DNA of 57,714 nt from Diphasiastrum complanatum (taxonomy: Eukaryota > Streptophyta > Lycopodiopsida > Lycopodiales > Lycopodiaceae): contig MU833340.1 of NCBI GenBank assembly GCA_029204225.1, forward strand, positions 1 to 57,714, read 5' to 3'. The translations under genes and the position numbers were made by a program. A model generated the notes under the pieces. That model saw only the letters and a program-made list of their open reading frames with translations. It did no database searches and was not told the origin of the DNA. This document shows, one piece after another, positions 11,196 to 22,061 of this stretch (the stretch's first letter is position 1; each line of letters starts with the position of its first letter).

Positions 11196-11950
11196 TCTTC
11201 TTAAGCAATATCCTTGCCTTTGAGGTCGACGAACTGATCCTCGATAAAGACTGTATCCCGACTATACAAAATTTGCTGGGTATCAGGATTGTACAGCTTG
11301 TAAGTGCTATCAAACGAAGTATATCCAATTAGGATGGTCTTTAGACCTTGGAAGTCCAATTTCTTCCTTGTGTCCTTTGGGATCTGCACATAGGCAATGC
11401 ACCCAAACACTCTTAGGTTCTTCAAAGAATGCTTAGAGCCTGTCCATACCTCGTGGGGTGTCTTGTTTGAGAGGGCCTTGGTCGAACATCTGTTCTGGAC
11501 ATAAGCTGCAGTGGAGACAGTTTCAGTCCTGAATCTCTTGCATGCGATAGCATACATTTAGAATATTTGCCCAGAGTGCGGTTCTTCCTCTCAATTAAGC
11601 CATTAGACTGAGGACTGTAAGGAGTGGTGAATTGCTGCTCAATGTCTTAGTTTTGGTAGTACTCCTTAAATTCGACAGAGATATATTCTCCACTGTTATT
11701 TGACCTTATGGCCTTAATTGTCTTTCCAATCTCCTTTTCTGCATGCTCCTTGAAGATTCTGAAGTAGTTGAATGCCTCTAATTTCTTCTTTATGAAATAC
11801 ACCATAGTTCTTCTGGAGAATTCATCAATAAAAGTTATAACTTGGCATCCTTGAGTGAAAGATTTTTCATTGGGCCACAACTATCTGAATGTACAACATC
11901 TAGCAATCCTCTAGCAACATGTTGATGGCTTGACTTAAATGGCTTCCTAG
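11196..11950 (-). pseudogene. C1 integrase
   Basis: Copia-type integrase core: FIDEFSRRTMVYF (first Asp, near 11850) and IRSNNSGEYIS, where the normal RSDNGGEY Asp is Asn, so the second catalytic Asp is lost. YSPQSNGLIERKNRTL carries the Glu. The C-terminal part (11557-11201) has NKTPHEVWTG, LRVFGCIAYVQIP and ILIGYTSFDSTYKLY, the usual copia integrase tail. A stop at 11647 and a frame change near 11560 interrupt it. Confidence 0.85.
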
Positions 11951-11951
11951 T

Positions 11952-12510
11952 CTATTTACCAACTAGACAGTCTTGATAGACAGGTAGCTCAACTTTTTCG
12001 CGAGGATAGTCGAGATCAAGAACAATAGATTGTCTAGACATTCGTTGTACAATAGCATAATTTAAATGACCAAGTCTATAATGCCAAAGTAAACCTTTAT
12101 TTGAATGAATTGAAGTACTGAGAGCCTGACTAGAGAGAAAAAAACAATGACTTAATTTATACAAGTATCCATGCCTCTTTCCGAGTGCTAGGATCTTGTC
12201 TGTCCTATCAACTACTTTACATTGATCACATTCGAATTCTACTCTGTGTCCTAGATCTGTGATTCTGCTTACAGAGAGCAAATTTGTAGATAACTAAGGT
12301 ACATACAAGACTTTAGAGAGTAGATTAGATTGATCATTTGCAAAGCATAATCTTACATTGCCTTCACCTTCAATAGCTTGTGTGCTATTGTCGCCAAGGT
12401 GAACAAATTTCTGGGTATTGTAAGGTGTATAGGACTCGAAACAGCCAATCAGGCTAGTCATGTTCTAAGTGGCTCCAGAATCCAGGAACCAAGAACTGTC
12501 GCCAGATGCT
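11952..12510 (-). pseudogene. C1 protease and gag-pre-integrase domain
   Basis: The protease active site SSWFLDSGAT (D-S-G) lies near 12500-12465, followed after a stop by a second-lobe VLYVP-LSTNLLSVSRITD pattern. The 11952-12281 frame then gives the pre-integrase zinc-binding domain with WHYRLGHLN and the CLVGK end. The stops after DSGAT and VLYVP disable the polyprotein. Confidence 0.82.
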
Positions 12511-13398
12511 CCTTGATGGTTGGTCATGAAGGCATCATGATCCGCTTCTTGAATGGGCTGTGGAGCTTCTGCAACTGCATTTGCCACTTGATTCGACTGC
12601 CCATTGCTGTTGTTCTTCACTTGAAGTATTAAACAGTCTTGTATTTCGTGGTTGTTTCATTTGCAGTATCTGCAGAACAACTTCTTCTTCGTCTGCGGAT
12701 TCGACTATTCCTTGTGCTGTGCTGGTTTTTGGTCTGGCTTTGATTGATTCGGGTCTTTTTTCTTCTTCTGCTTTGTCATGCTCTTGTTGGTGTACAAGGC
12801 GTGAAAATCAACTGAGGAACTCGAGGCTTCATTTCTTTGCGTGTCTTCCTGCAACAACATAGTGATGAATCTCGAAAGAGTCAATTCTGGATGAGTCGTG
12901 ATGATCATCACCAGCTATCGTAAGAACTTGCAAGCCTGTAAGCAGTTGCATTATTGCGTCTTGATCATCTATGATAGATCCGACAGCGGCCATTTGTCTT
13001 AGCAGGTTCTTGAATTGATTAATGTGATTCTGCAGAGAATCACCATTCATCATCTTGAGGGAGTAGAATTTTTTCCTGAGATGCAGCTTAGAAGCTATAT
13101 CTTGCACTTCGTATAGCGTGCTCAAGATGTTCCAGACTTCTTTCGATGTCTGAGCCTCGGATACACGGCCGATCTATGTATCCGTGATGTTGAGGATGAT
13201 CAGTGCAAAAGCTTTTCCATCCTTCAGCTTCCATCTGGCGATTGCCGCATCATCCGCTTCAGGTTTCCCTTCTGTACCTGTAACAACGTGAAACAATTTT
13301 TTTGCCATTAGTATAGTTTTCATCTTAAATTTCCATAGATGGTAATTGGCTCCATCAAGCTTGTCCATGAGAGGACTAGCTTTTCCTTGGGAATCCAT
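12511..13398 (-). pseudogene. C1 gag
   Basis: Starts MDSQGKASPLMDKL at 13398, 146 nt from the primer site. NYHLWKFKMKTILMAKKL is the conserved copia gag entry (DUF4219/UBN2 type), continuing through the IARWKLKDGKAFALIILNI helix and LHLRKKFYSLKMMNGDSLQN. The 12911-12705 frame is the basic C-terminal part, and a degenerate zinc-knuckle segment lies around 12660-12700. Breaks: a stop after NITDT (13174) and frame changes near 12900 and 12705. Confidence 0.8.
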
Positions 13399-13543
13399 TT
13401 GGAAGAATTGGTCTAAGTGATAGAAAAATCTATCAGTGACTTAAGTATGAAAATCTGATACTGACAAATACTGAACTGGAAAATAATTACTCTATCGGCT
13501 AGTAGAGTCTTGTACTGTGGAAGCTTATCAAGCTATGAAAATT

Positions 13544-13555
13544 GCTCTGATACCA
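13544..13555 (-). other. Primer-binding site of C1
   Basis: Complement of GCTCTGATACCA, i.e. TGGTATCAGAGC, matching the 3' end of plant initiator Met-tRNA and touching the LTR at 13556. Confidence 0.92.
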
Positions 13556-14312
13556 TGTTGGGAGAGAGGGGGGGAATAATAAATGATGAACACGAACGAG
13601 AAACGAACTCGAACAAGAAACAAACAAGAAGCGAGCTCGAATGGAAAATGTTCGTGCGCAGTGGAATGAATTATTTGACTCTCTTCCTAAACATGACTAT
13701 GCCTATCAGAATGAACAGAACTTTACCAGATAGAAATCACAATCATTCTAGATTACGTAGCCAAACGTTTAATGGATGAAGCGCTAGATGAATAATTTGT
13801 CGCAAACTGCAAGACAAATTATCTGTCGTGAATGATTCGCGAAGAGCTAGACTGTGCTCGATTGATAATTAGTCGCAAATGGTTCGTGAAAGACAAGACT
13901 GAAAGTTTATCGTCTATTACCAAAAAGAGCAACTAGAAAGATCAGACAGCATGAAGAATAAGCATAGCAGTATTAACATAGATCTGAATGTAGAACAAAG
14001 AGTTGTATCAGATTAAGTATATCATGTATAGATGTTAATAATGTGGTAGAACACAATACAATAGCGGATGAAATCACGTGCCATACAAAGCTTATTATGT
14101 CTATAATGAGGAATCAAACCTCTTCGCTTAGTCTCTTCTTATCTCTTCATCTCGATGCATTATGAATACTCAGATGGTATCCAATATATATACATAATAT
14201 TACAGGTGTGCAGATGTGAAAGTACAGAGTGGATGTGCTGTCTGTAAGAGATCGTGGGTGGCTGTAGTTGTTGTCCAATCTGTTAGCGCAGCTGCATAGG
14301 ATGAGCGTGAAA
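13556..14312 (-). repeat. 5' LTR of C1, outer end missing
   Basis: Begins TGTTGGGAGAG next to the primer site. It matches the left LTR from 13966 on, and the match ends near 14312 (GAGCGTGAAA), where a minisatellite starts. The missing part would be about 320 bp. Confidence 0.85.
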
Positions 14313-14317
14313 CTGGA

Positions 14318-14500
14318 GCCTTGACTCAAATCTCAACCGGAGCCCTGACTCAAATCTCAACCGGAGCCCTATCTCAAAACTCGACCGGAGCCATTCCATC
14401 CCATCTCGACCGACGCCATGTATCAAATCTCAACCGAAGCACATCCATCAAATCTCAACCGACGCACCCTTAACCCTGTCTGAAATCTCAACCGACACAA
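14318..14500. repeat. Degenerate minisatellite with CAAATCTCAACCGA core
   Basis: About seven imperfect units of 24-30 bp built on (T)CAAATCTCAACCGGAGCCC. The first two are near perfect; later units drift to CCGACGCC and CCGAAGCAC. It sits directly before the extra ORF at 14537 and may be that element's untranslated leader. Confidence 0.75.
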
Positions 14501-14536
14501 TTTTTCTAGACCCCTGTTTTTTTCCATTTTTTCACC

Positions 14537-16530
14537 ATGTCATCCAACCCCAGTTCCACTTCTGACGACCCCAAGGCAAATAAGCTCGACATCCAGCTGT
14601 ACAAATTGGATCTTACAGAGATGCAGACTTGGTACCAGCAAGCATAGTCATTCTTCAAGGCAATTGAGCTCCCAATCCCTATCTTGACGGGGTATCAAAG
14701 CCCGTACCTGATGCATATGATGTATGCCAATTATAATGCTACGGCAAGGTCATGCCAACTTATAGTTCCCCCTGTCAGAAACTATGTTTATAACATATCT
14801 TTTGCGGTGGCCGATTTGCAACCCTTCGGGTTCCCTAGAGGACCAAATGCTGTCACAAGGATGCTCCAAAAGATTGAGCAGATAGCCTTCTTCAAATACA
14901 TAGATCCCTCAGTGGACAAATGGAAGAATAAAGACGGGTAATGCGTGGAGGCCACCAATGATCAACAACTGCAAGTGGCATGTGCATATTTGACTAGATG
15001 CACACAAAGACCAAGAACAAAAGTGCTGAGGGTACCCATGTCCCTGTTCCACATGATGGCAGATTCACGACTGCATGCTCAAAATCTTTATGATGGGCAC
15101 AGTTTGCCTCGAACTGCCTTCACGAATGTCTTAAGAACAAGCAGCCAATAACCGTCCTGGGATATCTCATGACCGATATCACACTCCAGCAAGTACAGAA
15201 TGGGACCAGACTCCAACAATACCTAAAACTTGTGGACAAAGCATGGGACATCCCAATCGGGTCAAAACGGTCCAAGCCTTCATGCTCACGGGCTACTTCA
15301 CCGTCGAGACTCCCACCCAAAAGAGTCAACACCAGTATTCTTCTGCTGGTACATAAGTGACAAAGCCCACAACCATATCTACAAGCAGCTGCATCCTCGA
15401 AAGCTCAAGACACTGATACCTCCAAGGCCCAGTTGCCAGATACAAGGCAACAACGAATACGTAGGAAGCTTCAGGCTAGGAGGAAATCACTAGATGGAAC
15501 AACATCAGACGGTTCAGCTTCAGATGATGGAAGCACAACTTCAGCCTCATAACAACACTCATCACCCTCACACACCATCATTGGGGGTGATGGAGCAACT
15601 ACATCTACAGCAGCACCAGACACAACAACATCAACATTCGTTGGACCACAAGACAAAGTCACCACTCCACCCGTCTTTATTACAACGTCAACTCCGCCAG
15701 CATCACCAAACGCACCTTTTCTTTTTTTTGGGGGGGGGGGAGGAGTGAGGAGTTCCAGTCCCCAAGACACGGAAGCGGCCCAACAACCACAAGGTCAACA
15801 ACCACAGGCCTAGCAAGTCCACAACTTGGACACTTCGAAATATTTTGATGTTGCGGCCCTGATGGAGATAAGTGATAACGAACCTGACAAAGCGGATCAG
15901 TCAGGAGGAAGTCTGACCCCTCCACTAACCACCACCACCACCATTGCTACTAGCATTATTTTTCCACCTCCATCTTCATTCCCTCCACAATGTCTATTTT
16001 TTAGATTAGTCTCACCATCTCACACCCTTGATCAGTACCCAACCATCACTAACCCTGAGAAGCTCTTTGAAGCAGCTAAGCGTTCGATGATCGGCCTATC
16101 CAAAGCAAGCTACCACATGCATTGGTTGGTGAGTCAGCACCAAGTACTCGAGAACAAGGTCCGATACTAGGACCGAGAAATTGCGCAACAACAAAGGCTG
16201 GCCAAAGAAAAAAAAAAAAGACAAAAGAAATCAAATCCGTGATGGCCAGGCAAAAGATCACTTTGAAAGAGATCTAGCAGCAATTGAAGCACTAGATGGT
16301 CCAGATCGACCAAGTACAAGATAGGTCATCGAGTGCAATGACAGTTGATGTCCCTTTGGTTAAGCCCGAGGACATATAGTTCCAGGCCCCATAGGCCTCA
16401 GCCATCCGGATGAAGTATATGCGGCTGATCCAGGAATAGGAAGCCGAGAAAAAAAAATTTGAAAATATTGTGGGGAAGCAAGAAAAGATCATCCTAGAGT
16501 CCCAAAACTAGCTAGAAGATACAACGAAGG
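14537..16530 (+). pseudogene. Extra ORF (aORF) of G3, decayed
   Basis: Starts at the first ATG (14537, MSSNPSSTSDDPKANK) and stays readable with an early stop (14647) and another at 14939. An N-terminal globular part (NYVYNISFAVADLQPFGFP, then KYIDPSVDKWKNKDG and TKVLRVPMSLFHMMADS) is followed by a frame change near 15120, a CLKNKQPITVLGYLMTDITL-type segment, a Gln/Thr/Pro-rich stretch (15480-15780), and a basic coiled coil with LFEAAKRSMIGL and HQVLENKV (15826-16230). A 13-base G run near 15727-15739 and an A run at 16207 lie at further frame breaks. The same order and weak similarity are seen in G2 (24640-27490). No enzymatic motif is visible. Confidence 0.55.
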
Positions 16531-16836
16531 CCTACAGCAAGTCTTGGACAAGGCGAACCAGTTGTGGGACACGGCGTGCAAGGCCCAAGCAAGCGCTCAT
16601 TCGAAGAAACCATGGGATGATGATGGGGATGATGGAGCAAGAAATAAGGACGGACAAACCCGAGCATCTAGATCGAGAACAGGTAGCCAGAGAGCCAGAC
16701 TGCTTCTGGAGCTTTTCCCCTTTCCCCTCCCACTTTTAACCTCTCATCCTATTCTGCTTTTAATTTCTCAGAAACATTCATTCCAACTTACCCCATTTTT
16801 TCATCTTCCCTTCTTCTACCGCCTCATAGTAGAGTA
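16531..16836 (+). other. Pyrimidine-rich segment after the G3 extra ORF
   Basis: The coding pattern fades into an Asp/Gly/Lys-rich frame (16544-16700) and then a C/T-rich stretch (16700-16820) containing TTTTAATTTCTCAG, which would suit a splice acceptor. It lies directly before the next ATG at 16837. I see no conserved domain. Confidence 0.35.
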
Positions 16837-17207
16837 ATGGGCCCATCTAAAGGTCCAGCTGACATGTACAAGGCCCGACGAGATGAGTTCCTACAACAAC
16901 TTCACTCTCCGGATGCGACATACAATTTGTTAATCCCACCTCCTCCTAAACTTGTCATCCTTGCACCTCTCTCTCGAGATTACTCCATCCCTGACCTTCC
17001 AGAAGTTAACACTGACATTGGGGGTGATGATGACTTCCTTGCAGATCCACCAGAAACAAAAAGACTCTCGCCTAGCAAGACATGGGCACAGCTGAGCCGT
17101 CAACGAGCGAACAGGCAAAGGAAAAAGATGCGGGCACTAAGGCCTTGGATGATTACCTGGAGAGGCCACCACAACCACGTAGGGCAGCTTCTCCTAACAG
17201 GCCCAAG
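16837..17207 (+). pseudogene. Unrecognised Pro-rich ORF fragment
   Basis: Reads MGPSKGPADMYKARRDEFLQ, then LLIPPPPKLVILAPLSRDYS, then an acidic IGGDDDFLADPPE. A frame change near 17090 leads to a Ser/Lys/Pro-rich tail that ends abruptly where the antisense gag fragment begins. It resembles the start of a structural retrotransposon protein but I do not recognise a family. It may be the first exon of a second ORF of G3. Confidence 0.35.
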
Positions 17208-17341
17208 GGGCCAAGTGTTAATCTTGCTCTAACTAGCAAATTTTGCAAAAACACATCTCTAGATTTTCTATATGCTTCTAATCGCTGTGCACGCTCTAAA
17301 CATTTCTGTTCAATAGTTGCTTGAGAGTATGTTCTTGGCAT
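17208..17341 (-). pseudogene. Gag N-terminus of G'
   Basis: MPRTYSQATIEQKCLERAQR and EAYRKSRDVFLQNL match G1's gag start almost residue for residue, including the RARLTL end. A six-codon region (QNSPI in G1) is shortened. About 44 residues remain, then the frame runs into foreign sequence (GPLGLLGEAA). Confidence 0.85.
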
Positions 17342-17407
17342 GCGTTACATGAGAAAAATTTGTAGACTTAATATAATTAAAAATATTACAAAAGACGAAA
17401 TTCATCT

Positions 17408-17428
17408 CCTTAGCAACTGCGCCAAATT
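17408..17428 (-). other. Primer-binding site of G'
   Basis: Minus strand TTTGGCGCAGTTGCTAAGG beside the LTR, differing from G1's site by a few bases. Confidence 0.7.
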
Positions 17429-17429
17429 A

Positions 17430-18456
17430 TGTGGTGGCCTAGTCATTATAGATTTCTACAAAATCAATTAGTTAAGTAGTATAAAAGGTTTGATCATTCC
17501 CCAAGAGAGAGAATAATCTTTTCTTTTGTATGATAAGTGTATGTAAGAAGATAAATGGAATGAGATGTGTAATATTCACAATGAATACTACAACGACATA
17601 TCTGGTTATCCAAAGATATTTGGGTAAATTGGCATCCAAAAACACCAATGGTGAAATGATTTGGTGAAGGTCTGTGATTATAAATGTTACTTTATCTTCC
17701 AGGCTCTTTGGATAACAGTAAGCAATCAGATCAGATAGCAACTAGCAAATAGATTCATCAAACATAATCGTATTGGCTAATAATTCCTCTCAATTGAATA
17801 CAGAGAATTAGTTCTTATCACAGGTAGCAAACAAAACAGAGCATCAAACAAGTTCATTATCTGAATACATAGCTCATTTATAATTGAAAGAAGTTTTGCT
17901 TATGGTTATGCATAACAGCTTTGGCTAATTTCCTGCACACATTAGTTAGAATTGTCACTCTTTGATGATGCCTGAAAATCCATGTTACAGAACTGAAATT
18001 CAGTAAGAAATGAGAAATATGTGTGATGCAGAAAAAGAAGTATCACAAACAGGTACAGATTGTACAGAGTGTATTCGCTCAATTGATAAGAAGTAATGCT
18101 GCAAGAGATGGCAGAGGGAAAGAACGCTCAAGCTTAGAGAAATTGGCTCTCTTCTCTTTCTATTGATACTCAAGTCTGTGTGTATGTACAATGGCACAAA
18201 GTGTCGACCTTATAGGAACGATCACGGGCCTCAATGTTGTTTACCAACCGTTAAGATGTCGGTTGAGATCTACTAATGCGTCTCTATAAAACGTTGCACA
18301 AAACTTTGCGAGTTCTAACCTAAAAGTGAATTTGCAAAGTGCAAATAGGCCTTTACATGAATTTAGACACTATAGCACATTTACATGTATAAAATTTAAA
18401 AATTTTTACAATACAAAACAATAACTTTGGATAATGTGAAATCATGAGGCTCCACA
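17430..18456 (-). repeat. 5' LTR of G' (1027 bp)
   Basis: Starts TGTGGTGGCCTAGTCATT and ends GGCTCCACA, aligned throughout with 7823-8844. The divergence between the two is plainly higher than within E5's LTR pair, so they represent separate old insertions of one family. Confidence 0.9.
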
Positions 18457-18934
18457 CATATGTAGAGGGCAAGCTTGAAAGCAATGTCATAATTTTGTCT
18501 TGATTGTCTATGACTAATCTGCAACAGTGGCCATCTGTTGCAAGAGATTCTTAAATTGGATAATATGACTCTGAAGAGAATCACCATTAGACATCTTGAA
18601 TGTGAAGAATTCCTTCGTAGATTAACTTAGCAGTTACATCTCTCACGTCATATAGTGAGTTTAGGATGTCCCAAACTTCTTTTGAAGTTTTAGTTTCAGC
18701 TATGTGTCCAATTTGTGTATCTGATATATTGATGATAATAAGTGCCAAAGATTTACCATCCTTCGATTTCCACTTTGAGTCTTCTGTGTCATCTTCAAGT
18801 TTTACTTCTGTACCTGTAACAACATCCCATAACTCATCGGCAATCAACAACGTCTTCATCTTAAATTTTCACAAATGATAATCGGATCCATTCAGCTTGT
18901 CTATGATAAGACCAACTTTACTTTGAGAATCCAT
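18457..18934 (-). pseudogene. C2 gag N-terminal fragment
   Basis: Starts MDSQSKVGLIIDKLNGSDYH at 18934. The conserved Trp of HLWKFK is a TGA stop. FKMKTLLIADELWDVVTGTE, SKWKSKDGKSLALIIINISD and TSKEVWDILNSLYDVRDVTA follow, matching C3 closely. A frame break near 18610 precedes the last stretch, which aligns with 55676-55830 of C3. Confidence 0.85.
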
Positions 18935-19211
18935 CTGGAACTTAGTCCGTCGATTGTATTGATGACGCTAAGATGTAGGAATGCCAACAACAGAAAATCA
19001 ATTCTCTAATACTAAAAGGTTGAAAGGAACTGAAGAGTTTGATATCAATTTGATATCGCGAAAGATATCAAGTATTAGAGCTTTCGCTCTGATATCAAAA
19101 TAATATTAGGCCCTGATAGAGATCACATGTCTGATACCATGACGGTTCAGATAAAGAAATAGTGATCTAGCATTGATACTATGGAAGAATGTTCTGATAC
19201 CATATGGGTCT
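18935..19211 (-). other. C2 leader between primer site and gag
   Basis: Untranslated leader with three extra TGATACCAT-like words (19131, 19196, 19217), i.e. repeated near-copies of the primer site. No ORF of note. Confidence 0.6.
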
Positions 19212-19223
19212 GCTTTGATACCA
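19212..19223 (-). other. Primer-binding site of C2
   Basis: TGGTATCAAAGC on the minus strand, one base off the standard TGGTATCAGAGC, touching the LTR. Confidence 0.8.
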
Positions 19224-20471
19224 TGTCGAAAATAGGATAGATAATGTAACAGTGGAAACTTTCTACTTCCACATGACTACACCTATCAAAAAGTGAACTA
19301 AATAGTAGTGATGAAAATCACGTCCAATCTTTAACAACTAGCTTTTGCTAGATACTAAGTGATTACGTAGCCAAACATAAAGTATTGAATTCTCAAACAA
19401 TTTCTATTAGTTAGAAAAGCATTACAAAGATGTATGCATTTTGACATATACTGAACGTAATAAGAAATAGTATTGATTCTGGAAAAACAAAATCAGATTC
19501 TAATGAGCGCAAAGCAATAGCAGATAGAAACCGTCCAATCTAAGCTGTCTCTGAGTAACTGAGAATAAATTTGATAATAAGCAGCTATGTTGATAAGCAA
19601 TAGCACAATAGCAACTCTAAAATAAATCTCTATAAGATTGAGCTAGAATGTTCAAGAGAGTTCAAGCTTGAAAGCTTGATAGAGAGCTAACTACAATACT
19701 TTCTGATTGTGAACGATCTACTTGATAAGAGCGTAGGAAGTGTCATGTAATAATACTCAACTCTTTCACAATTTACAATGTTGATTCGTTTTCTGATGAG
19801 ATGTATGAAAACTGATTTATACTAAGTAATTAGGTCATTAAATGCGATTGTTAGTTGACTGGAGTCCGCTAGCATTCATCCAGTCCCTTCTCATAAATTG
19901 ATTGCTGATAAGCAATGAAAATTGGCCGTAAACAGTCTGTCTGCATAAATGAACTAAAACTATCACTCTATAGAAATGAACTGCCATAGACGAGAGTATC
20001 GCAAAAAGACGACAGTGTCGACTTTTTGCAAAAAAGATGACAGTGGCATAAAATCTCATTTTCTTAATATTGGAATAGCTCCATACTTTGCTAGAGTCAT
20101 TTCCTTAACATATGAAGCACTTTGAAAAATGTGAAAAGTGTGACTCTACAATTTTACTCGCAATTCCTGACAGGCGAAAAAGACGACACTGCATTTTTAC
20201 ACATAATTCCTGACAGGCGACAATGTCGCAAAAATATGAAAAATGTGACACTGTAATTTTACACATAATTCTTGACAGGTGACACTGTTTGGATTGTAGA
20301 GAGAGAAAATACGACACTATTGTCAAACTCCATGTATTTTTGCAGATTGAGTAAAAACACTTGTAATTCTCTAGACTATATAAAAACACAAGAAAATTCG
20401 TAGAACTGGATAAACAATGGATGAGGATAAAAATCGATTAGTCGATTAGTAAGAATGAGAATAATCCAACA
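19224..20471 (-). repeat. 5' LTR of C2 (1248 bp)
   Basis: Plus strand TGTCGAAAATAGG to AATCCAACA. Its outer end is homologous to the start of C4's LTR at 35870 (reverse orientation) and its inner end to C3's LTR at 56350. It contains several GTGTCGCA / TGACACTG-type short repeats (20150-20330). Past 20471 the sequence switches to gag of G2. Confidence 0.85.
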
Positions 20472-20519
20472 CTGATTTCTAGAGAACTATGAAGGTTATT
20501 GCTGACAAATCATTTTTAG

Positions 20520-21110
20520 CAAGAGAAAATGTTCGGTGTTCTATCTGTTCGTAAAATCACACTGCTAATGAGTACCCCCCACTGAAAACCCATTTTTCGG
20601 TAGCACCTAGACCCATGTATCAACAATATCGCCCTTTCAATCCACAACAACCCATGCTGCGGCCATGAGTGTATCAACCACGACCAAGTACACCCAATCA
20701 GTTCCAACCATGCCAACAATTTGTCGTTAATCAACCCGTTCCACAACCAGCTATCCATTTTATTGATCCAAATTCCATAGATCCAACAACTTATTATGTG
20801 GAAGACACTACTCAACTAGGATACTCTTCTAAGACAATAGTATATTATTCGTATGATCCTAATGCTCAAGTTATTGACAAATGCCTCGATCTACGATCCA
20901 AACCAAGTTGTGTTTGCAACACAACAATTACCTACAATACACGTATGTTTTATCTGTGTAGGTAAATATCCTAGTATTCGCTGCCCAAATAAACTTCATT
21001 TTTCACAACTTGTGAAAACTATGGCATTGAATACCACGTTAAGGATTGCCCTTCACGATCTAAACTAGCCACTCCTATCTGCTCCGTGCAAGTCAAAACT
21101 CTGTCAGTAT
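20520..21110 (+). pseudogene. G2 gag C-terminus with decayed zinc knuckles
   Basis: A first knuckle-like stretch (20550-20590) reads RCSIC, then stop, then NHTANEYP. A Pro/Gln-rich domain follows (MYQQYRPFNPQQPM and QFVVNQPVPQPAIHFIDPNS). Two more knuckle remnants are FICVGKYPSIRC and CENYGIEYHVKDC (20950-21050), the latter with the second Cys turned to Tyr. This layout, knuckles around a Pro/Gln-rich spacer, is usual for large plant Ty3 gags. Confidence 0.65.
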
Positions 21111-21332
21111 GGGTTATGACTTGAGCACAACAATGCCAAGCCACTACCATTGCACCCAACAAAATCCATCAACATACCATACCTCCGAGTGAAGTGTCTA
21201 TGCCCATTGTGTATCCCCAACCAACAGAAAAAATTAGGCTGCATCACAAATACCGTCCACATATTTAGAATGTAGACCAAAACTCTTCTAACTCCCATAA
21301 AGTACCACACACTCCCTTCAAGAATAAAACAC

Positions 21333-22061
21333 TTGAAGACACTAAAGTCTGGGGAGATCTGCTACAAGCTAATGTCACACTTCCCTTCCATGTTTTATGG
21401 AAGCATGCAGGTCAATGGAAACAACAACTCCAATCCAACCGAAACCACCACCCCTAACGAGCTGCCTGAAATGCCATTACACCTAACCAATCTAGGCAAT
21501 ATCAAGATTCCAGCTTCTCATCACGAATCTCAAGAAGTATTAGCTGTGTTAGATGGTGGCTCAAGTGTCAAAATCATTTCCATGTCTCTCATGTTGGAAT
21601 GGAACCTGAAAGACAAACTCACCAAACCCACTTGTCAGCTTAGGATGGTTGATCAAAGTGTGGTCTGACCTACAGAATTTCTCCCACAAATTTTGATTAA
21701 ATTGAGAGGCTTGAAATTCACCATAGACTTGGTTGTACTCGATATTCCTAGTAATGCCTATTCTTATGAGTTACTACTTGGTCGACCATGGCTCACCAAT
21801 GCAAAGGTTGTTCATGACTGGAGCAAAGGGCGAGTCACTTTTGGTAATAGAGAAAGCTCTGTTACCATTGATTCATCTAAAAAACTCAAACCAGTCCGAT
21901 ACCGTGATAATGATTCATCCACTACAAATTCTGTGTTTGAGCCATATCAGTCCACTGAAGAGAAAGATCATTATGTTGAATCTACTGATATCATAAATTG
22001 GAGCCATAGTTTGGCTACGATTGATTGTGTGAATGTTGATTATTGCTCAAAATTAGGCTGA
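21333..22061 (+). pseudogene. G2 retropepsin
   Basis: Aspartic protease: the active site VLAVLDGGSSVKIIS (D-G-G in place of D-S/T-G) lies near 21545-21585, and YELLLGRPWLTNAKVVHDW near 21765-21820. One stop (21666) splits it. Unlike G1, this element has a single protease domain. The downstream linker is acidic and Ser-rich. Confidence 0.8.

Larger units (their letters stand above)
8848..14312 (-). mobile_element. Ty1/copia retrotransposon C1, minus strand, both LTRs truncated
   Basis: Order on the minus strand: 5' LTR (right), TGGTATCAGAGC primer site, gag, protease, integrase, RT, RNase H, polypurine tract, 3' LTR (left), which is the Ty1/copia order. The internal part is 4068 bp (9488-13555). 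The left LTR lacks its outer ~410 bp exactly where G1's LTR begins, and the right LTR lacks its outer part from about 14312. The polyprotein has few stops, so this is one of the better preserved copia copies here. Its gag and pol resemble C2, C3 and C4 but the LTR is different, so I treat it as a related family. Confidence 0.9.
14318..17207 (+). mobile_element. Ty3 fragment G3 (extra-ORF region only), plus strand
   Basis: Between C1's cut LTR and the gag fragment at 17208 the plus strand carries decayed coding sequence homologous in plan to the extra ORF of G2, with no gag or pol. I read it as the 3' portion of another Ty3 element whose pol was lost. No LTR or target duplication is visible for it, so the borders are those of its neighbours. 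Confidence 0.5.
17208..18456 (-). mobile_element. G1-family 5' end (G'): LTR, primer site and gag start
   Basis: LTR 17430-18456 plus about 220 bp of internal sequence homologous to the start of G1. Internal sequence stops at 17208, where plus-strand coding sequence of another element begins. On the right it abuts the interior of copia C2's gag, so G' probably inserted into C2 before losing its body. Confidence 0.85.
18457..20471 (-). mobile_element. Ty1/copia fragment C2 (5' LTR, leader, gag start)
   Basis: Right-hand part of a minus-strand copia element: 5' LTR (19224-20471), primer site, leader and about 160 codons of gag. It ends at 18457, where the LTR of G' begins. Gag and LTR are homologous to C3 and C4, so these three form one family. 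Confidence 0.85.

Noticed and set aside
15727-15739. G-quadruplex or G-run regulatory signal in the G3 ORF.
   Set aside because: A single homopolymer run at a frame break is better read as slippage or a sequencing artefact.
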